From Isohypsibius dastychi (lineage: Eukaryota > Tardigrada > Eutardigrada > Parachela > Isohypsibiidae), in NCBI GenBank assembly GCA_034696485.1, contig JAQIWT010000654.1:1-16705 (forward strand): DNA of 16,705 nucleotides, read 5' to 3'. How positions within the stretch are numbered: the stretch's first letter is position 1; every line of letters begins with the position of its first letter. Shown here piece by piece: positions 9,034-16,705 of this stretch. Under the pieces are notes generated by a model. It was not told where the DNA came from. It ran no database searches and was given only the letters and a program-made list of their open reading frames with translations. A program made the translations under genes and the position numbers.

Positions 9034-10334
9034 AGTGCAGGTAGGTCAAGTCAGATTTTACCTACAACTAATGTGAAATTAGAGGATGTGTGTAAAAGTG
9101 GGTTCGAAATGACAGCTTTTAGAGTTGCATCACATTAAAATCAAACGAAACTGACCCAAAGGGGGGAAAATTAGAAAAGGTCACCAAATAGAGAAACACA
9201 GCTGAACGCGGCTAATTAGTATTTTAAGTATTTTTTTCAGTACGTTGAAAAAATCTTCTGGGCATAGGTTGAGCGTGAAGTTCGGAAGGTTTTCAAAACC
9301 TTTTATCCCTATTCTAAGTTGTGTATGATATTGTATTCCAAAGCGTTTCAATTGAAGCGAATCTCAGAATAGCTTTGTTCGTATCCCGTACAATTCTGAA
9401 GATTAAAGACAAATCACCGGTTGTCCTTCAGCTTCTTTTGGATGATGACATGATGACCAATTGTTTCGATCTCGAATTTACCTTTCATCACGATAGATAG
9501 AAACGTCTGTCTTGGGGTCATGTCAGAATGACATAATAGAGACTCCACTTATGAATCATAAATGTACTTATTTGCCATCGCTCGTAAATGGATCGTTGAG
9601 ATAATGAGAAAATGAATATACGACCGTCGCTTCAGTTCCTTACAGAACCGGAAGTAACAACCGAGAAAAGAAAGCGTGTCTGAGGTGGTGGTGATAACCT
9701 GAGCTTGTTATCGCGGTCTTGGTCTGCCTTAAATCTGCAAATAATTCGGCTTGATTGACGGCACTTCTACGCAAGATTGAATCACGATTATTTCTTAAAC
9801 AATTGGCTGCTTGCGAAGGTCTGATCAACTTGGCAGATGTGCGGTTTGGAAGAAGATGCCAAATGTCTTTTACTTTTGAAATCGAACCCCTCGGGGGGTT
9901 GGAGCATGGACAGCAAGCCGGTGTGTAAAAACTGAATCAATCGACGAAGTTTACTTAGTTTCAAAAGACACTTCAGATCTGCATTATAGTTTTGTTCAGC
10001 CTGCCGTAAAGTTTCAACTGAATAAGTTTACCTGAAAATATGAGGTATTTGATGAAGCCTTACTGTCATGACAAGTCGTTTACTGTGTGTTCTTACTTCG
10101 GTCGAAAAAAATGTGCGAATGACAATACGCAGTACTGTTTTAATTTCAAGAAACCAAGATAGTGAACTTCAATGGTTCTGATTCACGAATTTCAAAGCAC
10201 ATTACGGTAATGCTTTTGAAACAATACGCAATTCCGCTATTGCGAGAATGACTAATGATTAATTATGCTCACGATTTGTTTTACCTCAATAAACCCACAA
10301 GCTCATCTTATTGCTTTGTTCCACTAACATCGAC

Positions 10335-10418
10335 ATGAAAAACAACAAACTTTGTTTATTTCTTCGCCAAACAACTTTCTTTTTTCCCGGCAGAAGCACA
10401 AATCCGAGATGTTGCTGA
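10335..10418 (+). other. Possible uORF overlapping the Cys-rich start codon (27 codons)
   Basis: An ATG at 10335 opens a 27-codon frame in a different phase that ends at TGA 10416-10418, seven bases past the A of the main ATG at 10409. It exists only in a transcript where the acceptor at 10393 is not used. If that acceptor is used, it is removed as intron. Confidence 0.3.
10375..10393 (+). other. Splice acceptor just upstream of the Cys-rich start codon
   Basis: A long polypyrimidine run followed by CAG ends at 10393, 15 nt before the ATG at 10409. It is one of the best acceptor matches in the window and implies a spliced 5' leader, by cis-splicing from a non-coding exon upstream or by a trans-spliced leader. 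I could not place the matching donor. Confidence 0.5.
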
Positions 10419-13400
10419 AAGCTGTTTTTTGTTTGTTATTCTTTATTCAGCGAACTCCCGACATTTCTGGTCTTGCGGTTCGTACACATCCAAAGCAGAC
10501 CTCCTGTAACCCAACCCGGAATCTAGCTCTATACAACTGCCCATGTAATGGAGTAGGACAGCCTTGCAAGGAAGCATCCGTCATCTGCCAGCCTGATAAT
10601 AAACCAAACAGAGATCGACATTTCGAGGGAATTTGCCAGTGTAGAAATCCAGGCCAACAATACCAAAATGGCGGATGTTATTCTCCCTGTCCCGACGGGA
10701 AGTTCCTAGAACCTCAAGTGTGTGCTCTCTCTGGCCAGAACGAAGCCGCGTGCTTTGCTCAGTGCTCCCAGAATGTCGGCAACTCAAGCAACGTTCCCAT
10801 TTGTCAATCACTATGCCACAATGTATGTCTGAGATCATCCTGCCCAACCTGTTGCCCGAACCAACCATCAACGGTCGGCTCGGTTTATTGCTGTCAGGCG
10901 AATGGCGTCCTTAGTCAGCTTCAATGTAATAATGCTGCGGTTAGCGAGGCTAACTGTTTTTCGGACTGTTCCGCCTTACCAGCCGGAATGCGGGATCAAT
11001 GCAGACAATCCTGCAAATCGGAGTGCCTGACTTTGAGCTGCGAGGAATGCTGCCCCGCCTACTTTCCCAGTGTATGCGGAACAGAAGCTGTATCACTGAG
11101 TGCATGCCTGGCTCGAGCTGCGGTGGAAGCGAGATGTGCATCAAGCTGTACTGGCAATGATCTACAGCGCGCTCTTTGCCGAGCGAACTGCCACTCAGAC
11201 TGCATTGATGACACGTGTCCATTTTACGCCGCTACGAGTTGCGATACGATAAACTGCTGTCCACTCAGTCCACCGACGTTTTGCGGAGCGGAAGCCGTGA
11301 TAGCGCAAGCGTGTTTGAATGCAAGGAATGCAGAAGTGACATGCTTTTCTGGATGTACAAATACGGATATTGTGACTCAAGCGCTGTGTCAGCAACAGTG
11401 TTCGGCATTGTGTAGAGGAGCTACTTGTGCCGACTGTTGCACGGGAACTCCCCCTGGAATCTGTGGAGGGACAACCACGGGTAATGTCATCTACTTAATG
11501 TGTCAGTTGACCTCTATGTCTGAGCCATAAAAGTTGTAAGCAGAACGATTTGATTCACTGACCTAATGAGTGAGGTAATCTGGGTTGTCGTTGCAATGAA
11601 AATCGATGATTGACCGATAACAGGGGACGTTATGTCATGGTGACAAACGATTACGATTTCTTTGCAGGACTGATTTGATTTTGTCTGACCTATTTTTTCG
11701 GTCTCAGGTCGATGACAAATCTGTCAGACAGTCTTGTATAGATCTTAATGATGGGAAAATTATTGTTATTTATTTGATTCATCACATCACTATTTAAAGT
11801 TAGAAAGTCCATTAATTATCACTGAACGCTCAGACGTAGTGACGTCAGCGGAACGACAAAGTTTTGAAGATCTCTCAAAACTGATCACTTTTGATTATTC
11901 TTTTTGCTTTCGCAGTCTTAATGCTATCGTAATGATTGTTGCAACGGTGTCCCCAAAGTTTTCGACATGGTGCAGTGAATTTCGTCTTATGTCGGGAGAT
12001 TTAGAGCTCTCTAAATCTGTGATACTCATTTTACCAGTTATCAGAGCAGGCTCAAGTAGACTTCGGGATACAGGGATAATCGTGGGTTTTAAGATTTGAA
12101 AATAATAAGTCATCGCAGTACTCAGAAACGACTGATTATTTTGAATCGTTGCAGCTCTACAATGTCTCCAAGCCGAACGTGATGAATGTGAATGTTTCGA
12201 TGTGGCATGTCCTTCCACACTTGCTCCTCTTCCCCATACAGTTTGCCAGCAACAATGTCATACCGACTGCCTCACGGGATCTTCTTGCCCCGCCTGCTGT
12301 CCCCGAACCGCACCCACACTATGTGGGACGAAGAGTGTATCCATCGCTGCATGCAACGACGCATCAAACACACAGCAGAACTGTGTTACGACCCAGTGCA
12401 CGGACCCAGTCGTATACCTCCGTGCGCTGTGCCTTGCTACTCAGTGTCAAGGACCATGTCTATCAAGCACATGCATTGACTGTTGCCCACCCCTTCCCAC
12501 TTTTTGCGCTGGTTCTGTAACAGCTGGGGAGTGTGCTTTCGCAGGAGTGAACGAAACCAGCTGCTTTTCGTCATGTCCGACCGGTGACCTAACCGAAACT
12601 GCCATATGTCAGCAAGCGTGCAAGCAAACTTGTGAAGCGAGATCGTGTCCGGAATGCTGTGCGCAGATTGTCACTGCCTTCTGTCCAGCCAGCATTGCAG
12701 GTAATCGGCTAGTTTCTGGTAATAGAACTGAGAACAGATCGATCTCCACTGTTGTAGGTGATGTGTGTCTTGATGCAAAACTGGAACAGTGTGCCTGTAC
12801 AACAGCATGTTACGTCAATAACCCAACTTCTGCAACCGCCCAGCAGACCTGCTTGGCCAGTTGCCGCGACACCTGTCAGATACAGGCATGTCCTGGTGCA
12901 CCATGTTGTCCAGCTTTGCCTCAGCAGGTCATTTGTGGTCAAACAGCCACAGCAGATATCGTACAAAATTGTGCTGACCAGACAACTACTTTACTGGGCT
13001 GCTATACAAATTGTCTCAGCATCACGGACCCGTTTGCCAGGGCAACCTGCTTGATTGACACATGTCGTGCTGCATGTTTGATACCACCTTTCTGCGAAGA
13101 CTGCTGTCCTCCACCATCTCCCACTTTTTGTACGACGCCAATAACTGCACTTGCATGTTACAATGCTGGAACTGTCGAGACTCAGTGCTTCGCCGGGTGT
13201 CTCCTGCCTCCACAAACTGACCCTGCCGCAGCTGCTATCTGCCAGCAGTCCTGCAAGACCAGCTGTTTTAGTAGTGCCTGCTCCGACTGTTGTCCAAACG
13301 TGGTTAACACTTTTTGCTCCCTTACCCAAACAACCCCCCTAACAGGTGTGCTTACTATGGTAATCAATCATCGATACGCTGGCACAATTTTGATTTATTT

Positions 13401-16148
13401 TCAGGCATTCAGTGTCTGGACGCTCAGTTAGACCAGTGCAGCTGTTCGAGCAACTGTGTCCGAGACAGCCTTACCCTTCCCACACAACTCACTTGTCAGT
13501 TCGGGTGCATCAGTTCATGCAGTGATGTAGCATGTCCAGCTTGTTGCCCGACTCTGGCGCTCCCACAGCTCTGTGAGAATCCCGCGACCGAAGGCTCCGC
13601 TCTTGCATGCGCAGAATCATCGGCCACTATTCAGCAGTGCTATATGACTTGTGCACAAATACCGACCTCCTTACTAAGAGCGCAATGCGTCGTAAATGAA
13701 TGTATTGCTAAGTGTGTTCCACCGAACTGTCCGGACTGCTGCCCACCTCCACCCACTCCTTATCTGTATTGCTTGAACCCTGATGTGACAGCTCAGGTGT
13801 GCGCAAGTTCGGGTACAGAAGAGGAAACATGCTTCGCGCAATGCACTACGATTGCTGACGATTTGCTAAGGGCAACCTGTCAACAAAGCTGCAAAGATTG
13901 TTGTTTGGCATCTTCTTGTCCCGAATGCTGCCAACAATCACTGGACCCAGTTTGTTCCACAAGCCCACTGGTTACCGGTAGGAATGCCTTCTTTACAATT
14001 CTCGACTTATTACGGACTCTTTGTCTGTTTCAGCAAATCAGTGTCTCACGTCCAAACTTGGCCAATGCACTTGCACTACCAACTGCTACATCAACAACCC
14101 CGGGTCACCTACTAACCAGCTGACTTGCCTTGCTAATTGTTCAGCAACTTGTACGCCACTTGCATGCACAGGTGACCTATGCTGTCCCGCACCACTGCCC
14201 ATTATTTGTGGAGTTCCGACCACAACTGCTGTGGCTCTTGCATGCAGTCAACGTGCAATTGATCTGCAATCATGTTATACCAACTGTTTAAGTATCGCTA
14301 ATCTGCTCAATAGAGCCATCTGCTATACTACGACATGTCGAATTCCTTGCGCGGTGGCTCCGTTTTGCGAAGACTGCTGCCCTGCGCCACCAGTGTTCTG
14401 TCCAGCCCCAGTGTCTGCTGCAGTTTGCGCCACTGCGGGAACAACAGAGCGTACTTGTTTTCAACAGTGTGCATCGGAAACCGATTTGACTCTCCGAGCA
14501 GCCTGCCAAGAGAAATGCAAAGAATGCTGTCTTGGAACTGCATGTCCAGACTGCTGTCAAGAGGTTGTCGTGCCAGTCTGTACGAGCAACATTGGTATAT
14601 CCGGTAGGTGAAATGTGGTCAGTTGTTGTACGTAGGTCTTATATTTTGAAAATGCAGCTCTTGAATGTGCGACTGCCAAACTGACTCAATGTTCCTGCAC
14701 CAGAGATTGTTACGTGAACAACCCAACCTCCGCTGCCAATCAGCTCATCTGCCTGGCTGGATGCAGTACTACTTGTACAACGCTCGCCTGTTCTGGCGAC
14801 CTTTGCTGCCCATTACCGATCATCTGTGGTCTTCCAGCAACAATCGTGTCCGCCCAGGCATGCACCGATCGTGCAGCAGCACTGCTCCTTTGTTACTCAA
14901 ACACATGTGGTGGGATAACTGACCCTATTGCACTCGCAACATGTCTTTTCACGACATGCCGTGCACCATGCTTAGCTGAGATCGGATCCTGTGCAGAATG
15001 CTGTCCGCTACCAACGACGACATTCTGCACGTCGGCAATCAGTGTACTACTTTGCGCGAGCTCAGCAAACGCTGAGACCCAGTGCTTTTCTCGTTGCGAT
15101 GCTGATAATTCTGATCTTGCCGCGAGGGCAGTGTGCAAACAGGGTTGCAAAGACAGCTGTGTGGATGGAAGTTGTGCTGCCTGCTGTCCCAATGTCGTAC
15201 CAACATTCTGTCCTACTCTGATTTCAGGTTAGTGGGGTTGATAAGACTTGATAATCAGGTACAGGTTTTAAATTCGAAAGTATCATACAAGTGCGGTGGT
15301 GAGGAAATATATTCTTGATCAAACTCTGTCACTATCAGATTTTGTCAAATGTGAAATTGGTGTACGTAACGTATTCTACAACATTTGTTAACCTGGTGCC
15401 CTCCCTCCTTACCTCTCGCCGGTTACGAAGGCTGGCTTGGAGATTAACCCGTATAGAGTCCCGTTCGTTTTACTCGAATAATCTTTTTAATCCTAATATC
15501 TGTATTACTGCCGCGATGAAACTGACCATTTAAACTAAGACTGCTTTTCTCGCAGGTGCCCGATGCCTCAGTGCAAAATTAGCCCAGTGCACTTGTGCCA
15601 GCGCATGCTTCACCAATAATCCAACAAGTATAGCAACTCAATTGACATGCCTGACTAATTGTCGCACTATCTGCGTGGGGACCAGCTGTGACGAAACTAC
15701 ATGTTGTCCTCCGTTGGGGTTCCCTAGTCTTTGCGGAGCGGTTGCTACATCAGCTGCAATTACGACATGCAACAATGCGGAGTCGACCCTTCTAGCATGC
15801 TATGGATCATGCACCTCAGATTCGACCTTACCAGAGGTGCAACAAGCTGCATGCCTTTCCACCTGCCGCTCAACTTGTGAAGAGACGCCCGGCACATGTT
15901 GTGAATGTTGCGATGCTCCGCCACCCAATCTCAACTTCTGCGGCAGGGGACTAGATCCACTTGCATGTACCACTGCATACACTGAGGCATTTGCATGCAT
16001 TATTAGATCAAAAAATGACAACACCGCCACTCGGATAAGGTGCCGAGGAGCGTGCTTGGCGTCTGCGTGCAATGGTTGCTGCCCTGCTCTGAACGCAAAC
16101 AGTAATCCATGTCAACCCTGCCCACCAGGAACCACTGGTAACTGTTGA
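10409..16148 (+). CDS. Giant secreted Cys-rich modular protein, 7 exons, about 1,503 aa, unknown family
   Basis: Exons: 10409-11480, 12155-12700, 12758-13345, 13405-13977, 14034-14603, 14658-15227, 15556-16148; total 4,512 nt in one frame, and every intron is phase 1. Introns are 674, 57, 59, 56, 54 and 328 nt. Residues 1 to about 21 are a signal peptide (MLLKAVFCLLFFIQ core). About 33-94 is an EB-like Cys region. From 105 to the end there are about 22 copies of a 55-65-residue motif with spacing C(F/Y)xxC, then CxxxC, xxxC, then CxxCCP. Exon 5 alone has 32 Cys in 190 residues. No membrane segment or GPI signal is seen; the protein ends in a short PC-PCPPGTTGNC tail. The start was chosen for the signal peptide and for the acceptor at 10393, which would remove the in-frame upstream codons. 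The N-terminus of each later exon repeats the pattern GxxCLxAKLxQCxC, which fixes the acceptors. It is likely an extracellular matrix, cuticle, eggshell or adhesive protein by general character only. I recognise no named family. Confidence 0.85.
10505..10690 (+). other. EB-like Cys-rich N-terminal region of the modular protein
   Basis: Residues 33-94 carry Cys in the arrangement CPCNGVGQPC, VIC, GICQC, GGC, SPC, unlike the downstream repeats. It resembles the EB module of nematode and other ecdysozoan extracellular proteins, including the GxxC and CxC pair before a G-x-x-Y stretch. The match is by eye, so the assignment is tentative. Confidence 0.4.
10721..11480 (+). repeat. Four Cys sub-repeats within exon 1
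   Basis: Residues 105-357 hold four copies of the 55-65-residue motif: starting near VCALSGQNEAACF, then near CCQANG, CGTEAVSLSAC and CGAEAVIAQAC, each running to a CxxCC end. The third has an insertion of about 12 residues with an extra Cys before its CCP. Unlike the later copies, these four sit in one uninterrupted exon and are more divergent from each other. Confidence 0.7.
11481..12154 (+). other. First intron of the Cys-rich gene, no gene seen
   Basis: A 674-nt GT-AG intron in phase 1 (donor ACGG|gtaatg, acceptor gttgcag). A second acceptor-like site ends at 11914, but the phase-1 reading from it meets a stop within five codons. The 86-codon frame at 11839-12099 has no repeat Cys pattern and is probably chance. 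Confidence 0.7.
12155..16148 (+). repeat. Six tandem ~190-residue modules, one per exon, three Cys sub-repeats each
   Basis: Modules occupy 12155-12700, 12758-13345, 13405-13977, 14034-14603, 14658-15227 and 15556-16148 (546-593 nt). All begin and end in phase 1 except the last, which holds the stop. Aligned landmarks are: opening CLxAKLxQCxC, then CYxNNPxS, CLAxC, CCP, ICG, CYTNCLSI, RATC, CEDCCPPP, TxFC, GTxETxCF, CQQxCK and CPxCCP. The modules in 14034-14603 and 14658-15227 look most alike (both have NQLxCLAxCS and ACxGDLCCP), suggesting the most recent duplication. The first (12155) and last modules are the most divergent. Symmetric exons like these can be duplicated without shifting the frame. 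Confidence 0.88.
15228..15555 (+). other. Last intron of the Cys-rich gene (328 nt), no gene seen
   Basis: GT-AG intron, phase 1, between the last two modules, and longer than the four 54-59-nt introns before it. It contains AT-rich non-coding sequence with no recognisable element. Confidence 0.7.
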
Positions 16149-16705
16149 GCATCTACGGAATACCCATCCATTTTCAAGCATGTTGCTGAGGAGTAATGGT
16201 TTAAAATTGCAAAGAAAAATTTGCCAGTCTCCAACAGTGAATCTGTTTTGAGCCGGTCAACCCGTCAGTTTGTGGCGTGTCTCTGGTTTGGGCAACACTG
16301 TTATGATAAAATTTGCAAAACAACATGAGAATCTCATCGGTGAAAATATCAGGTAATTTGGCGGATTCGATGTTGGCTTTTGGTCCAACCTTGGAGGGGA
16401 CCAGGCTGAGAAATGAACAACTGTAACAATTTTAGATTCAAGTGTGCAGTTCACAGTACATGAGGTTCATGGCTGGCGTATCCATTTTTCAGTTGATAGA
16501 AATCCAAGAACATTTCACAGCGGTGCCTTCTCACCTGTTCCTCGAATCATTAAAATTTGCTCGTCCAAATAATTATCTGATTGCGTACGTGATCAGTGAC
16601 CCGAGACACTGATTTTTGCATCAACCAATAGATATAGCATGGTTTGTACTAAACTTTTGAACTGGTGAACTGTTCACCGGTTCACTGTGGTTCTTCAGTT
16701 AACCA
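16149..16705 (+). other. 3' flank of the Cys-rich gene
   Basis: Non-coding on both strands as far as I can see. There is no AATAAA; the only variant signal is ATTAAA at 16549-16554, about 400 nt after the stop. A near-perfect inverted repeat lies at 16659-16683. Confidence 0.5.
16659..16683. repeat. Near-perfect inverted repeat, 12-bp arms, 1-bp centre
   Basis: GAACTGGTGAAC and GTTCACCGGTTC flank a single T, with one mismatch between arms. It may be a hairpin, a dimeric regulator site or part of a mobile-element end running out of the window. Confidence 0.6.

Larger units (their letters stand above)
8739..10334. other. Divergent intergenic region between acid phosphatase and Cys-rich gene
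   Basis: About 1.6 kb separating two genes transcribed away from each other, so both promoters should lie here. I see the E-box at 8791, the C tract at 9021 and a short hairpin (AACCCC/GGGGTT, 9885-9900). I see no tRNA, no coding exon with domain similarity, and no strong TATA box. An upstream non-coding exon of the Cys-rich gene may lie in the right half. Confidence 0.6.

Noticed and set aside
9640-9828. 62-codon minus-strand frame in the divergent intergenic region.
   Set aside because: Short, no signal peptide or domain, no nearby promoter or poly(A) support.
9881-9903. GGGGTTCGATT on the minus strand as a tRNA T-arm.
   Set aside because: The 3' side of the T stem does not pair and there is no acceptor, D or anticodon arm around it.
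11839-12099. 86-codon frame in the first intron of the Cys-rich gene, as a possible extra exon after the acceptor-like site at 11914.
   Set aside because: In phase 1 the acceptor leads to a stop within five codons, and the frame lacks the repeat Cys pattern.
13346-13404. Reading through the third intron of the Cys-rich gene as coding.
   Set aside because: It is 59 nt and shifts the frame, while clean GT/AG sites rejoin two homologous modules in phase 1.
182-16705. CRISPR arrays, operons, ribosome binding sites and other bacterial features.
   Set aside because: The window is intron-rich eukaryotic DNA; none were seen.

Overview
This is a piece of animal nuclear genome. All three large genes are split by spliceosomal GT-AG introns, several of them only 54-85 nt long. 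One gene is a metazoan-type lysosomal acid phosphatase with a C-terminal membrane anchor, and two others encode proteins with signal peptides. Composition is moderate (mixed GC in exons, AT-rich introns). The short introns, EB-like Cys module and overall look suggest a small ecdysozoan invertebrate (tardigrade-like is my best guess), but I cannot prove the phylum from this sequence.

Layout. (1) 182-4602, minus strand: a complete four-coding-exon amino-acid permease of the YAT family, normally known from fungi and bacteria, 615 aa, with a probable extra 5' UTR intron (4605-4689). (2) 2563-2868, plus strand: a one-exon gene for a 101-aa secreted peptide or small protein. It lies inside the 1,489-nt third coding intron of the permease, on the opposite strand, with a TATA-like box before it and an AATAAA signal 60 nt after its stop. 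(3) 5729-8738, minus strand: an eight-exon histidine acid phosphatase, 456 aa, complete from signal peptide to cytoplasmic tail, ending in a YxxPhi lysosomal sorting motif (YSRL). (4) 10409-16148, plus strand: a seven-exon gene for a roughly 1,503-aa secreted protein with about 17% Cys in its core. After an EB-like N-terminal region it consists of about 22 copies of a 55-65-residue Cys motif. Eighteen of these are packed three per exon into six successive, phase 1-1, similarly sized exons (546-593 nt), so the gene clearly grew by whole-exon duplication. I do not recognise this family; it is the best candidate for something undescribed here.

The genes do not form an obvious pathway. The permease and phosphatase are tandem on the minus strand, about 1.1 kb apart. 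The phosphatase and the Cys-rich gene are divergent and share a roughly 1.6-kb intergenic region. The permease looks like an old, intron-bearing, domesticated horizontal acquisition because it sits on the same contig as animal genes and hosts a nested gene. Exon boundaries below were set by hand from splice consensus, reading-frame phase and family similarity; no transcript data were available.
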